A stretch of 64,000 bases of DNA from Kamptonema formosum PCC 6407. GTDB lineage: Bacteria; Cyanobacteriota; Cyanobacteriia; Cyanobacteriales; Microcoleaceae. Location of the stretch: NCBI RefSeq assembly GCF_000332155.1, contig NZ_KB235903.1, positions 2,454,803 through 2,518,802 of the forward strand. Reading direction: 5' to 3'. Numbering within the stretch: position 1 is the first letter of the stretch; the number at the start of each line of letters is the position of its first letter. A program made the translations under genes and the position numbers. A model generated the notes under the pieces. That model made no database searches and had not been told where the DNA came from. It saw only the letters and a program-made list of their open reading frames with translations. This document shows positions 16,359-28,287 of this stretch, piece after piece.

Positions 16359-16820
16359 CTAAGACTTAACATCCATAAACTCACTCAAGGGAATATTTTC
16401 AGCGTAAGCTATACCCGCTTGAAAAAATTTAGCTTTACCAGGCCCAGAGATTTTGTTTGCACTCACAACTGCGATGACAGTACCAGTCTCAATAATTTCC
16501 GCGATCTCTTTTCCAGAAAGGTATGTAGTTTTGATTTCTATGTATGGTTGATTTATTGTTCTTCTATTTAAAGTTAATTGTGACTCATTGGGGTTTAAGG
16601 GATTGTATTGACTGTGAATGTTGCAGATGATTTCTTGAGCTCGCAAAGTATCATTTAGATTTAAGATCGCAATGTCTCCTTTGGGGTCATTCCCAGTGGT
16701 TCTCTGGGATGGAATCATCGCTTGAGACAACTTTCTGATAACCCAGCCAACTAAGTCTCTGTGAATTGTTAGCTGGTATATCAGCCGATCTTCATCGGTT
16801 ATGGGAGCATCATCAGCCAT
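16359..16820 (-). CDS. Hypothetical protein downstream of purA
   Basis: The product has 153 residues and starts MADDAPITDEDRLIYQLTIH. It contains an IRKLSQAMIPSQRT basic segment and a beta-rich C-terminus (YIEIKTTYLSGKEIAEIIET). There is no transmembrane segment and I recognise no family. It follows purA on the same strand by 35 bases and precedes another unknown gene, so the three may be one operon. A function linked to purine metabolism would be a guess from position only. Confidence 0.6.
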   Translation of the reverse strand: MADDAPITDEDRLIYQLTIHRDLVGWVIRKLSQAMIPSQRTTGNDPKGDIAILNLNDTLRAQEIICNIHSQYNPLNPNESQLTLNRRTINQPYIEIKTTYLSGKEIAEIIETGTVIAVVSANKISGPGKAKFFQAGIAYAENIPLSEFMDVKS

Positions 16821-16855
16821 GAGTGGATCTTTAATTTCCTATTCTGGCAAAAGTC

Positions 16856-18235
<1,380 letters not shown>

Positions 18236-18316
18236 TTATGCACAGATGGTGTCGCTGCTGTCAAATTAATTTTTGTTAATTTTGTTAAGCTTGAAAAAAT
18301 AAAGGGGAAGTTAGTT

Positions 18317-19354
18317 ATGACTTTACACGCTGAGTTGCACCGTCACCTGGGCGGTTCTGTAGTACCCCGGATTCTGTGGCGGTATTTTGAACGTCACGAT
18401 GCTGAGATAGCTGGTCGATTTGAAGAATATTCTGAGTTTGAGCAATTTTACACCAAGCCGCGCAACACTCTGGATGAGTATTTAGAACTGCACACTATGG
18501 TAGAAAGCGTTCAGACTGCTGAAACTCTACCCTATTTTATCTATCGGTTGATGCGGGGAGCATATATTTTTGAGAATTTAGCTTATTTAGAATTGCGCTA
18601 TACGCCTTATTTGCGGACACCGGAGCATTTACCGATGTCTGAGAGAATTGAGTTAATGGCGAAGATTGTGGAAATTGTCGGCAAAGCTAGTCGGGTTAGC
18701 GATTGTCCGATTGTCACTAGCCAAATTTTGTGTATGCACTCGCGTTTGCCTTTTGAGGTGAATAAGGCGATCGTAGATTTGGCGGCGGGTATGGGGGAAT
18801 ATGTCTGTGCTATTGATGTAGCGGGTGGTGATGCTTGTATTGCCGATCGCTTGGATGAGTTTGTGGGATTGTACCAGTATGCGCGATCGCTCGGCATCAA
18901 AACCACTGGCCATCTCTACGAAACACCTTCAGGCTGCTATCCCGAATTATTACCATATTTAATGCGAATTGGTCACGGGATTCAGATACCTTTGAAATAT
19001 CCAGAATTGTTACCAGAAGTAGCAAAAATGGGGCAATGTTTGGAAGTTTGCCCGACTACTTATTTGAAGACAGGAACGCTTGCGGATTTGCGGGAATTAA
19101 AGGTAGTATTTGACCGCTGTTTTGAGGCAGGTGTTGATATTGCTATTTGCACGGATAATGCAGGTTTGCATAATGTCCGATTACCGTTTGAATACGAGAC
19201 TTTGTTAACTCTGGATGTGATCGATTTTCGGCAATTACAAGCTTGTCAGAATGCGGCTTTTCGCCATGCTTTTGCTTGGCCTTATAAAGAAAGGCCAGAG
19301 GATATGTTAACAGGTTTGTTGAAGCCGGAACCTCTTCCCGCAGTCGTTCGCTAG
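18317..19354 (+). CDS. Adenosine deaminase-like amidohydrolase
   Basis: The 345-residue protein belongs to the adenosine/AMP deaminase superfamily. The N-terminal metal motif is HAELHRHLGGSV (HxH), later metal and catalytic positions are in TTGHLYETPSG and RIGHGIQIP, and the C-terminal metal Asp is in IAICTDNAGLHN. The usual HAGE motif reads GHLYE, a small departure, so the substrate may be adenosine, adenine or another purine. GGGGAAG precedes ATG. It is divergent from purA, and an adenosine kinase-like gene is 3 kb away. Confidence 0.85.
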   Translation: MTLHAELHRHLGGSVVPRILWRYFERHDAEIAGRFEEYSEFEQFYTKPRNTLDEYLELHTMVESVQTAETLPYFIYRLMRGAYIFENLAYLELRYTPYLRTPEHLPMSERIELMAKIVEIVGKASRVSDCPIVTSQILCMHSRLPFEVNKAIVDLAAGMGEYVCAIDVAGGDACIADRLDEFVGLYQYARSLGIKTTGHLYETPSGCYPELLPYLMRIGHGIQIPLKYPELLPEVAKMGQCLEVCPTTYLKTGTLADLRELKVVFDRCFEAGVDIAICTDNAGLHNVRLPFEYETLLTLDVIDFRQLQACQNAAFRHAFAWPYKERPEDMLTGLLKPEPLPAVVR

Positions 19355-19381
19355 GAGTCTATAGGGTGGGCATTTGCCTCC

Positions 19382-19668
19382 TTGGTGTCAACTGCCATCT
19401 GAAACCCGCCAGGGACTTAAGTCCCCCTCTTATAAATTAAGTCCTCTGAATGAGGACTGAAAAACTTTAGGACTTACGCAGGTCGTCCCAGAAACCGGGT
19501 TTTTGAGAGAATCTGTGGGTCATAACGAAGTATTTTCGTCAAAAAACCCGGTTTCTTTGGTTGGGTGCATAAATCCTGAACTTATTAGTCCTCTTCAGAG
19601 GACTTGATCTTTGAGACAGGGGTTTTAACCCCTGTCGGAATGAGGGTTTGACCTTAAGTTGACACCAA
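19382..19668. mobile_element. MITE-like element with 12-bp terminal inverted repeats
   Basis: TTGGTGTCAACT (19382-19393) is exactly inverted as AGTTGACACCAA (19657-19668). Inside are the palindrome GGGACTTAAGTCCC (19412-19425), AGTCCTC/GAGGACT arms, and the hairpin GACAGGGGTTTTAACCCCTG at 19614. No coding capacity is visible. A second repeat (19469-19577) is nested between the AGTCCTC arms. This element accounts for most of the 434-base gap between the deaminase and kinase genes; the remaining bases hold nothing recognisable. Confidence 0.65.
19469..19577. repeat. Subfamily II repeat (AGGACTTACGCA ends) nested in the MITE-like element
   Basis: AGGACTTACGCA opens the element and TGCATAAATCCT closes it. 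Inside, AGAAACCGGGTTTTTG faces CAAAAAACCCGGTTTCT, and the loop region carries AACGAAGTATTTTCGT. It matches copies at 46861-46964, 49432-49537 and 54771-54847. Confidence 0.8.
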
Positions 19669-19788
19669 TGTCTTGGCCCAGCTTCCGCAGCAGTTAAATG
19701 AGATAAAGAAGTAAAAGTGAAAAAAATAAAAATTCATCCATTTGAGGTTGTAAATGGATTGTTTACATTACAATTATAAACCGTATTT

Positions 19789-21018
19789 TTACTTAGGCAG
19801 GAGCACTTCTGCTGGCAATAGAATAGTAAAAGTAGAGCCCTTACCAACCTCACTTTCAACGAAGATATCTCCACCCATAATCCGAGACAACTTTTTAGTA
19901 ATTGCTAACCCTAATCCAGTCCCCCCATACTCTCGTGTAGTTGAAGCATCAGCCTGAGTGAATGGTTGGAACAGTTTTTCCATTCGTTCTGGAGATATCC
20001 CAACGCCAGTATCAGTTACCTTAAATAAAATATAGAGTATGGCTGATTTGTGTTCTTCCCCATTGAGCGTTCCAGATTTCCGATACTCTTTTTCTACCTT
20101 AATAGTAATTTTACCTTTCTTTGTAAATTTGCAGGCATTACTAAGCAAATTAAATAAACTCTGACGTACCTTAGTTAAGTCAGTTTTCATATAACCAAGA
20201 TTGTCTGCACAGTCAACTACCAAGACATTAGCATTTTTCTCGACCAGTGGTCGAACCATTATGATGATTTCCCTAATCAACAGTGAGATATTAACGGTTT
20301 CCAAGTAAAGTTCAACTTTGCCAGATTCAATCTTGGACAAGTCAAGAATGTCGTTAATTAGACCCAGTAAATGTGTGCCTGCACCGTGAATTCTTTTCAG
20401 GTCAGGGATTAAGTCTTCTTGAGCTAAATCTTCTGCTTCTTCTTGCAACATTTCACTATAGCCGATAATCGCATTCAGGGGGGTGCGGAGTTCATGGCTC
20501 ATGTTAGCAAGAAACTGGCTTTTAGCAATATTCGCTGCTTCTGCTGCTTCTTTAGCGGCTAATAATTCCACAGTCCGTAATTTAACTTTTTCTTCTAGTA
20601 GTTGCTTCTGCTGTTCTAGTTTTCTAGTTAAATTATATAATTTTAAATGAATTCTAATTCTTGCTAACACTTCTTCACTTTGGAAGGGTTTAGAAATATA
20701 ATCTACGGCTCCTACAGATAATCCATTAACTTTATTATTTGAATCAGATAAAGCGGTTAAAAAAATAATCGGAATTTCGCAGGTTAAGGGATTAGCTTTC
20801 AATCGCCGACAAGTTTCAAAACCATCAATACCAGGCATCATTATATCTAATAAAATTAGTTCTGGCTGATGATATTCTACTTGTTCAATCGCAGTTTCAC
20901 CATCAATAGCAACCGAAACTTGATAACCCACATCTGTCAATATGTGGGCTAAAACTTCTAGGTTATTGGGATTATCATCTACAATCAAAATAGATTGTTC
21001 TTCTGAAATTTCACTCAT
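19789..21018 (-). CDS. REC-histidine kinase (response-regulator/sensor hybrid)
   Basis: The 409-residue protein starts with a receiver domain ([18 protein letters not shown]; phosphoacceptor Asp58 in [11 protein letters not shown]; residues about 8-125). A coiled-coil linker (about 130-165) leads to a HisKA dimerisation domain with His175 in [16 protein letters not shown] and an HATPase domain with DTGVGI and GGTGLGLAI. There is no membrane segment or sensor domain, so it takes its input through the receiver. It is the third gene of a minus-strand operon, 21 bases after the transporter-kinase, and may be its phosphorelay partner. Confidence 0.9.
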   Translation of the reverse strand: MSEISEEQSILIVDDNPNNLEVLAHILTDVGYQVSVAIDGETAIEQVEYHQPELILLDIMMPGIDGFETCRRLKANPLTCEIPIIFLTALSDSNNKVNGLSVGAVDYISKPFQSEEVLARIRIHLKLYNLTRKLEQQKQLLEEKVKLRTVELLAAKEAAEAANIAKSQFLANMSHELRTPLNAIIGYSEMLQEEAEDLAQEDLIPDLKRIHGAGTHLLGLINDILDLSKIESGKVELYLETVNISLLIREIIIMVRPLVEKNANVLVVDCADNLGYMKTDLTKVRQSLFNLLSNACKFTKKGKITIKVEKEYRKSGTLNGEEHKSAILYILFKVTDTGVGISPERMEKLFQPFTQADASTTREYGGTGLGLAITKKLSRIMGGDIFVESEVGKGSTFTILLPAEVLLPK

Positions 21019-21039
21019 AAAGCCACCAGGAATTATTCA

Positions 21040-24000
21040 TTATTCACCCTCAGATTCCGCTAGGTATTTTTCTATGTATGTTCGCACCTGTTTAAGCTTA
21101 AAAGCTTTAGCAAATTCGCGCAGATGTTGAACAAAAGGTATAAACTCATTGTCTATCTGTTCAATTCTCGTCAACTCTTGTAGTAAATCCTTAATCAATC
21201 CCTTACGACTAAGATTATACAGTATAAGCAAGTCTTCATGTGATGGGGGCAGAACTGCAACAGCTATTTCAGAGTTTGTCAAGGCGTGTTTACTTTCCGG
21301 TTGTAATTTTTCTTCATAGATCCATTCTAAGTTCAGGAGAGTTTTGATCGCCTCTAACAGGCTATCAGCTTGGATAGGTTTGGGCAAAAATTCATTAGCT
21401 CCAACATCAATACTTTTTTGCATATCTGACTGGAATACACTGGCTGAAGACACGATCACTGATAAATTAGCAAATGGTGGCAATTTTCGCAAATTTCTAA
21501 CCATTTCATGGCCATCCATAATCGGCATAGCAATATCAGTAATAACCAGGTTTGGTTGAACCTCAGCAATTTTATCCAGTCCTTCTTGACCATTTTCAGC
21601 TTCAAAAAGTATAAATCCAATAGGGCTGAGTAAATTGACAATAACAGAACGGTTTTCCCAACGGTCATCTACTACTAAAATTTTTAGCCGATCGCCTTTG
21701 AAACCAGTAATAATTCCCTGCTGAGAACTTTTAGTATTTTTTGCCCATTCCTTAGCTTCGGGTAAATCTATCTCAAAACAGAAAACACTACCTTTTCCTA
21801 ATTCACTTTCAACTTCCAAGGTACTGCCCATCATATCAACAATGTTTTTGCTGATAGCTAATCCTAGTCCAGTCCCTTCTGATTGCTTCTTCATATTACC
21901 AGACTGCTCAAATGGCAAAAAGATATTTTTAATATGATCCTTGGATATACCAACTCCAGTATCTTCAACTTGAAATCGAATACGATATAAATTTACTTCC
22001 CGATCCTCACTTTCCACTTTTCGAGAGTTGATCAGAAATTTTACGCTACCTTGTTCAGTAAACTTAATCGCATTCCCCAGTAAGTTAATCAACACCTGCC
22101 GCAATCGTTTTTCATCCGTATGAATGCCAAGGGGTATTACGCCCTCAGTTTGATCTATAAAATCAATCCCTTTTTGTTCAGCCTTAATTCGACAGATTTC
22201 AATTACTGCTTCCAAAAATGAGGGAAAATAAAAATCCGCAGCATAGATTTCCATTTTCCGGGCTTCGATTTTAGAAAAATCGAGAATATCATTGATCAGA
22301 GTGAGTAAATGCGTACCACATTGGTTAATAATGCCGATCCCTTTTTGATCCAATTCTACCAAGCTTTTTGACCGCTGGAGAATTTGGGCATAGCCTAAGA
22401 TACCATTAAGAGGTGTACGCAATTCATGACTCATGTTGGCGAGAAACTCGCTTTTGGCACGGTTAGCACTATCGGCAATTTCTTTTGCTTCTTTAAGTTC
22501 TACAGTGCGCTCTGCAACTCGAATTTCTAAATCCTGATTTAGAAGTTCTGCTTGTTGACGGGCTTCTTCAATAGCAAATACTTGAGGTAAAGTTGTCCAG
22601 CAAGCGATCGCTACCCCCACAAATGCCACAATCATTACTAGAACTAGGATTAGGTTATTCTGCTGTTCGCTTGTACCTTGATTAAGCACCGATCTAAATG
22701 CCCAACCCATCAGAACTCCTCCACATACCAGGGCAATGATGGTTGTTACCTGAAACATTAACAAGTCTTGCATTGTTCCAGCAGCACTGTACTGATATCG
22801 CTCAATCCACCAAGCTGGTCGAAGAATAGGAAGTCGAATACGTCGAATCGCAAAATCTATTACTAAAATTGCCATCGGAGAAAGTAAACCAATCAAAAAG
22901 TATTGCCATTCCCAAGCTAAACCACCTACAAATAGAACGATCGCTTCCACGAAGAAAATTACTAATGACAGACGAGGGGCTAACACACCGGGATTATCGC
23001 GTTGTAACCACATAGATAAATGCAGCACTGTGAAAGACACAAACCAGCCAACATTACCAACAACCACGATATGGGGAACATCACCCCAGATGAGAAAGAA
23101 CATTGATAGCCCAAATATCATTGCTAAAGCAGGGCCAAATACTCCGCGTGGAGATACAACGCCAAAGACTGGTGCCAGGTATTTATCTAGTGCAAGTTGA
23201 TAAAGTATTCGAGGACAATTAGAAACAGCAGTAGCAATAGTAAGTAAACAAGAAGAAGTAAGTAAAAAAGTAACAAATAAGGATGCAGATTGCCCCCAAA
23301 AGGGTTTCGCCGCACCTACCAAATTGATAAATGAATCACTAGCACTAGCACCTTCCAAAGTATTACCAGGGGCTAAACGCATTACAACCCAAGTCCCAGC
23401 GGTAAAAATAACTGCACCTGTCCAAGCAGCAACATCTAGGAAACGGAGAGTTTGAATTGGGCTACGACTATCCGCCACAAATGAGGAAGCAGTCTCACTA
23501 CTATAAGTGACAAAGGTGGCAAAAAATAACCATTTTGCCCATTCTGTAAAGTTTAATGAACCCCAACTTGTGGGAAAAAAACCAGGACTATCGGGAGATA
23601 AAATTAGCCAGCCCATGCCTTGAAAACTGAATGTTAGCAGTAGGCCAATAGACGGCATAATAAAAAAGAATAACAAGATGCTTACAGCTCTTGTACCACT
23701 TAAAGCTAAGATAAAAGGCAAGAGCATAAACCCCACCCGCAGGAACATTGTTGGTAGCTGAATATCAAATACCTGAAGATTCGACTTAACTAGATCGGTG
23801 AGGATAATCGCATTTAAAGATATACTGGAAGTCCAATTCAACAAATATCCAATTGCTGCATAACGAGCCACAATTGGATAGCGATGTAATAACCTCGCCA
23901 TATAGTTAGGAGTACCCCCAGTCATATCTACCGAGCCTATTCCTAGCCTTTTTACCTGATAGTTAATTAACACCCCAATGAAAGTTGCTGGTAGCCAAAC

Positions 24001-24153
24001 TAGCAAAGCTAATGGCCCTATTGCCGCATTAATGCTGGAGACTACCCCTGTCCAGCCAGGAATACCGGCTAAGCCAAAGCTATAGGTTTCCAGAGAGGTA
24101 AGACTGCGAGAAAGATGAGGTTTGGAAGATATATCTGATTGAGAATTATTCAT
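21040..24153 (-). CDS. APC-type transporter fused to hybrid histidine kinase
   Basis: The 1037-residue protein begins with roughly 540 residues of 12 or more membrane helices that read as an amino-acid/polyamine/organocation permease ([40 protein letters not shown]). A short coiled coil ([20 protein letters not shown]) joins it to HisKA with His576 ([12 protein letters not shown]), HATPase ([15 protein letters not shown]), a receiver with Asp873 ([12 protein letters not shown]), and a C-terminal helical region common in cyanobacterial hybrid kinases. The transporter part could sense or import the ligand that controls phosphorylation. It lies 16 bases after the A-T-R gene and 21 before the next kinase. 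Confidence 0.88.
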   Translation of the reverse strand: MNNSQSDISSKPHLSRSLTSLETYSFGLAGIPGWTGVVSSINAAIGPLALLVWLPATFIGVLINYQVKRLGIGSVDMTGGTPNYMARLLHRYPIVARYAAIGYLLNWTSSISLNAIILTDLVKSNLQVFDIQLPTMFLRVGFMLLPFILALSGTRAVSILLFFFIMPSIGLLLTFSFQGMGWLILSPDSPGFFPTSWGSLNFTEWAKWLFFATFVTYSSETASSFVADSRSPIQTLRFLDVAAWTGAVIFTAGTWVVMRLAPGNTLEGASASDSFINLVGAAKPFWGQSASLFVTFLLTSSCLLTIATAVSNCPRILYQLALDKYLAPVFGVVSPRGVFGPALAMIFGLSMFFLIWGDVPHIVVVGNVGWFVSFTVLHLSMWLQRDNPGVLAPRLSLVIFFVEAIVLFVGGLAWEWQYFLIGLLSPMAILVIDFAIRRIRLPILRPAWWIERYQYSAAGTMQDLLMFQVTTIIALVCGGVLMGWAFRSVLNQGTSEQQNNLILVLVMIVAFVGVAIACWTTLPQVFAIEEARQQAELLNQDLEIRVAERTVELKEAKEIADSANRAKSEFLANMSHELRTPLNGILGYAQILQRSKSLVELDQKGIGIINQCGTHLLTLINDILDFSKIEARKMEIYAADFYFPSFLEAVIEICRIKAEQKGIDFIDQTEGVIPLGIHTDEKRLRQVLINLLGNAIKFTEQGSVKFLINSRKVESEDREVNLYRIRFQVEDTGVGISKDHIKNIFLPFEQSGNMKKQSEGTGLGLAISKNIVDMMGSTLEVESELGKGSVFCFEIDLPEAKEWAKNTKSSQQGIITGFKGDRLKILVVDDRWENRSVIVNLLSPIGFILFEAENGQEGLDKIAEVQPNLVITDIAMPIMDGHEMVRNLRKLPPFANLSVIVSSASVFQSDMQKSIDVGANEFLPKPIQADSLLEAIKTLLNLEWIYEEKLQPESKHALTNSEIAVAVLPPSHEDLLILYNLSRKGLIKDLLQELTRIEQIDNEFIPFVQHLREFAKAFKLKQVRTYIEKYLAESEGE

Positions 24154-24169
24154 CGTAAGTATGAGTTAA

Positions 24170-27166
24170 TTAAATAGGTTGGGGTAAAAAACCAAGCTGT
24201 ACGAAATATGACAAATAAGCCTTTAGCACGGTCGAGTTAATGGTGGGACAGATAATATTAGTATCACTTAGTCCTCTCTTGGTGTTGGCAGTATCAAATA
24301 GATGGGATAATGCTAAGGGAGTTGTTTCGATAAAAGTTTTTTCCTGATTTGATGTCTTCTTAATAAACAATGATGCCATCGGAGTTAAAGCATTTTCTGG
24401 AGACGTATTCAGTAACTTTACCTGCCAGTTTTGGTAGGGAATAGAAGGAACTGGATAGCCTAGTAAGTTAATGTCCGCAACCAATTGTTTAATTGATAAA
24501 AAAGACGGACTTAAGATATGAAAAGATTGCTCGAAGGCTTTGGGTTGACATGACAAATGATAAATTGCTTTAACTACATAGTCTACAGGAGCAAGGTTCA
24601 TACTCATTTCCATCTCGGGTGCAGATCCCATTTGAATAAATCCTTTAATCATTCTACAAATCATGTTGCCAAGCTGAAAAGCACCTGTTTGACTATGCCC
24701 TGTTACCATGCCTAGTCGATAAATAGAGACGGGTACGCCGCGATCGCGAGCCGCCATGACTAATTTTTCAGCCACCCATTTACTTTGGGAATAACCATCC
24801 GCATATCCTTCACAACCGAGTAACGCCTCTGTCTCTAAAATTAATTTCCTGTTTTCATAGTTAGAAGATTGAAACACATCTAAGGTAGAAATATGATGTA
24901 CTGGAATGGTCTTACTCCGAACTGCTAGACGTAATACTTCCTTGGTGCCACCAACATTTACATCACGCAAAGCAATATAAGGATAAACTAAATTTACATA
25001 AGCACCACAGTGATAAATAACTTCAAGTCTCTCTGCCAACTCAGTAAACTGGACTTCAGATAATCCGAATAAAGGCTTTGATAAATCTCCAACTACGGGC
25101 ACAATCCTCGATCCAAATTCTTCTCGCCAAATTTGATAATTCTCTAAAGTTTTCCGTAATCGCTGACTAGCTTCTTCCTTACTATTAGCACGAATTAGAC
25201 AGTAAATAGTGGACTGAGGATTTTTATGCAGTAATTCTTGAAGAAGAAAAGCACCAATGAATCCTGTCGCACCTGTTAAGAATATATAATCTATTTTTGT
25301 GGGATTAATCTTGAGAGGGCAGATTTTTTCATCTAAAACTGCATCAGCCCATAACTCGGCAGGAGTGGTTTCAAATTTGACGGTAGAGCCACAAGCTTGC
25401 ACTGCCTCAATCACTTCAGCTAATCCAGCAATTGTATTAGCTTTGAATAGATACTCTAAAGAGATTTCTACCTCTAATGTTTCCCGAATACGAGATAATA
25501 ATACTGCACTAAGGAGTGAATTACCTCCTGATTCAAAAAAGTTTTGATAAATCCCAACTTCGATGCCCAAAACAGAAGTCCAAATACGGGTAAGTTGTTC
25601 TTCTAGTTCGGTACGAGGCGGAACAATTTCCTCTAGAATATTCAAGTTAGGAACTGGCAAAGCCTGACGATTAACCTTAGCGTTAGGAGTTAATGGCAAG
25701 GCATCTAGAAAGACAATAATTGTCGGTACCATATATTTTGGTAGTTTATCTTTCAACCACATTCCGATCTCCACTGGATGCAGCTTTGACGATCTCGATT
25801 TTAACACCAGATATGCAACCAAACGACGATCTTCAGGAGAATCTTCGCGGACAACTACTACGCACTCCTGTACCGCAGAATGTTGCAAGAGAGTAGTTTC
25901 GATATCTCCTAATTCGATCCGATGACCGAAAATCTTTACTTGGGAGTCAATTCGTCCAATAATCGCAATATTACCGTCTGCTAGATAGCGAACCAGATCT
26001 CCTGTTTTGTAAAGACGGGCTGTAGGATCTTGACTAAACGGATCTTTGACAAATTTTTCTGAAGTAAGTTCAGGGCGATTGAGATAGCCGCGTCCTAATC
26101 CCAACCCACCAATATAAAGCTCTCCCTCTCCTTCTGTAATAGATTGTAAAGTATTATTCTTGCCTCGGGCGGATTCTCTAATTACATAAATTTTGGTATT
26201 TAAAATTGGGCTACCAATAGATATGGAGCTATTGCCTGGTTTGATCCTAGAAACAGTTGACCAAACTGTGGTTTCAGTTGGCCCATACATATTCCAAAGA
26301 GTAGCACATCTTTCTAGGAGTTGGTTGGCTAAAGTCCTAGTCATGGCTTCGCCCCCGCAAATAATTTTCAGCTCGGGCTTACCCTGCCAACCAATTGCTA
26401 ATAACATTCGCCAAGTGGCTGGCGTAGCTTGGATAAATGTAGCACCAGATTCGGCGATCGCTTTGGCAAGTTGATTAGCATCTGATGCTACTTCCCGACT
26501 GACAATTACCTGAGTAGCTCCCACTATTAGGGGTAAGAACAGATCGGGAACTGATAAATCAAAAGAAAATGTAGTCAATGCCAAGAGAACATCTTCAGAT
26601 GTCATTCCTGGTTCTTTTTGCATGGATAATAAGAGATTTACTACTGCACGATGAAGGATTTGCACCCCTTTTGGCTTACCAGTAGAACCAGATGTATAAA
26701 TTGTATAAGCTAAGTTTTCAGAGGAGACAACACCTATCATATTTTGATTGCTAAACTGGGAGATAGCATCCCAATCCTCATCTAAACAAACGATCTGATT
26801 TGGGCGTTGAATTAAGTTTTCTAATAGGTGTTTTTGAGTTATTAAAACAGGTGACTGGGAGTCTTCTAGCATTAAAGCAATACGATCCGCAGGATAACTT
26901 GGGTCAAGAGGAACGTAAGCACCGCCAGCCTTTAAGACTCCCAAAAGTCCGATCAGCATATTCAAGGAACGATCGACGCATACTCCAATAAGGGTTTCTG
27001 AATTAACACCTAAGCTTTTCAGATAATGCGCTAATTGATTGGCTTTTTGATTTAATTCTTGATAAGTGATTTGCTCGGATTGAAAAATTGCCGCAATAGC
27101 ATTTGGCGTTTGCTCTACTTGCGATTCTACTAATGTATGAATGCAGGAATTTTCGATGTTTTTCAT
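24170..27166 (-). CDS. Stand-alone NRPS-like enzyme: adenylation-carrier-thioester reductase
   Basis: The 998-residue protein has an amino-acid adenylation domain (about 10-500; YTSGSTGKPKGV; FSFDLSVPDLF, whose Asp binds the substrate amino group; YGPTETTVWSTV), a carrier domain with Ser550 in FFESGGNSLLSAVLL, and a reductase (about 625-998) with NADPH site IFLTGATGFIGAFLLQELL and YSQSK catalytic pair. No condensation domain is present. Such A-T-R enzymes activate one amino acid and release it as an aldehyde or alcohol. By eye the pocket begins D-L-P and later shows I-G-M-V-W, which I cannot assign. AAGG lies upstream of ATG. It heads an operon with two kinases. Confidence 0.9.
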   Translation of the reverse strand: MKNIENSCIHTLVESQVEQTPNAIAAIFQSEQITYQELNQKANQLAHYLKSLGVNSETLIGVCVDRSLNMLIGLLGVLKAGGAYVPLDPSYPADRIALMLEDSQSPVLITQKHLLENLIQRPNQIVCLDEDWDAISQFSNQNMIGVVSSENLAYTIYTSGSTGKPKGVQILHRAVVNLLLSMQKEPGMTSEDVLLALTTFSFDLSVPDLFLPLIVGATQVIVSREVASDANQLAKAIAESGATFIQATPATWRMLLAIGWQGKPELKIICGGEAMTRTLANQLLERCATLWNMYGPTETTVWSTVSRIKPGNSSISIGSPILNTKIYVIRESARGKNNTLQSITEGEGELYIGGLGLGRGYLNRPELTSEKFVKDPFSQDPTARLYKTGDLVRYLADGNIAIIGRIDSQVKIFGHRIELGDIETTLLQHSAVQECVVVVREDSPEDRRLVAYLVLKSRSSKLHPVEIGMWLKDKLPKYMVPTIIVFLDALPLTPNAKVNRQALPVPNLNILEEIVPPRTELEEQLTRIWTSVLGIEVGIYQNFFESGGNSLLSAVLLSRIRETLEVEISLEYLFKANTIAGLAEVIEAVQACGSTVKFETTPAELWADAVLDEKICPLKINPTKIDYIFLTGATGFIGAFLLQELLHKNPQSTIYCLIRANSKEEASQRLRKTLENYQIWREEFGSRIVPVVGDLSKPLFGLSEVQFTELAERLEVIYHCGAYVNLVYPYIALRDVNVGGTKEVLRLAVRSKTIPVHHISTLDVFQSSNYENRKLILETEALLGCEGYADGYSQSKWVAEKLVMAARDRGVPVSIYRLGMVTGHSQTGAFQLGNMICRMIKGFIQMGSAPEMEMSMNLAPVDYVVKAIYHLSCQPKAFEQSFHILSPSFLSIKQLVADINLLGYPVPSIPYQNWQVKLLNTSPENALTPMASLFIKKTSNQEKTFIETTPLALSHLFDTANTKRGLSDTNIICPTINSTVLKAYLSYFVQLGFLPQPI

Positions 27167-27651
27167 TACAAACCTTGTTAAATAAAATGTGACAAATCTA
27201 GAGCGCGACGGGTGTGAAATTTTAGCATTTATTAGGTAGCCATTGCTTGCGCTTTACCGTCTTTGTTTAGGTTGCAAAGGTGGTAATCAATGGCACCAAA
27301 CTTTTGGTTGTGGCATAGACTCATATAATTTACTAGATCCAACTAAACTCATCCGGAAGAAAACGAAAATTTAGGTAAATTTATAACTACCTTTCCGCAG
27401 CCTTAACTGCCACATGGGTGATTTCGAGTTGATGTCGGTGGCTCAAATTCCGATTCTTAAGTAAAAATACTGAGAAAATTGTTATGGGAGAATAATTGTG
27501 TTTCCCGCTAGGGGTGAGGATCGTTACGAGATTTTGTGTTGAATGATAAGGCAAAAGCCTTTTTATCAAACATTTTGCCGTTATTATGATATAATACCTC
27601 ACCTAAATCAGGAAGTTAAACGCTCAGTCTATTAAAATAGGAGGACAAAAT
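27167..27651. other. Gene-free divergent region between the A-T-R operon and the acetyltransferase
   Basis: No family-supported gene is present. One plus-strand stretch from about 27247 to the stop at 27372-27374 reads like a decayed peptide containing CLGCKGGNQWHQTFGCGIDS, without a start. The promoters of both flanking genes should lie here. TATGATATAATAC near 27586-27598 is a plausible -10 region for the acetyltransferase. Confidence 0.35.
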
Positions 27652-28287
27652 TTGACAGAACAATTGGGCCCTAATCCTAATAAACCCTATCCTTTAGCCG
27701 ACCACCGCCGAGTATGCTTTATCAAAAATTTCGTGAAGTCGCCAAATATTATAGTTGGCGATTATTCTTACTATGACGATCCTGTTGACCCCGAAGGCTT
27801 TGAGAGAAATGTGTTGTATAATTATGGCAGCGATCGCCTGATTATCGGCAAATTCTGCGCGATCGCGACTAATGTTAAATTCATTATGAATGGCGCAAAC
27901 CATAAGCTAGACGGTATTTCCACTTACCCATTCCCTATCTTCGGAAATGGTTGGGAAAGCGCAATGGATAAGTTGATGGACTTACCGAGTCGTGGCGATA
28001 CTGTCATTGGTAATGATGTCTGGATTGGCTACGAATCCCTAATCATGCCGGGTGTTAAAATTGGTGATGGTGCGATCGTTGCAGCTAGAGCGGTTGTTGT
28101 CAACGATATTCCTCCCTATACTGTTGCTGGGGGAAATCCTGCGCGGCCAATCAAACAACGATTCAGCGATGCTGAAATAGCGCAACTTTTAGAAATTAAA
28201 TGGTGGGATTGGGAGATAGATAAGATTACTCGCAACATTGATAAAATTATGGATGGCGATGTGATTTCTCTCTGTAATGCTTCCTAA
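27652..28287 (+). CDS. CatB/Vat-type xenobiotic O-acetyltransferase
   Basis: The 211-residue left-handed beta-helix acetyltransferase starts at TTG 27652 with AGGAGG eight bases upstream. Hexapeptide repeats run from [15 protein letters not shown] to [20 protein letters not shown]. The active-site region around [15 protein letters not shown] is that of streptogramin A (Vat) and chloramphenicol (CatB) acetyltransferases. It ends [13 protein letters not shown], as the family does. Environmental members often have unknown natural substrates, so drug resistance should not be assumed. Its stop codon overlaps the first base pair of a tandem duplication. Confidence 0.9.
   Translation: MTEQLGPNPNKPYPLADHRRVCFIKNFVKSPNIIVGDYSYYDDPVDPEGFERNVLYNYGSDRLIIGKFCAIATNVKFIMNGANHKLDGISTYPFPIFGNGWESAMDKLMDLPSRGDTVIGNDVWIGYESLIMPGVKIGDGAIVAARAVVVNDIPPYTVAGGNPARPIKQRFSDAEIAQLLEIKWWDWEIDKITRNIDKIMDGDVISLCNAS

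Noticed and set aside
27387-27602. Minus-strand frame of 71 codons upstream of the acetyltransferase
   Set aside because: No RBS, no recognisable family, AT-rich spacer composition.
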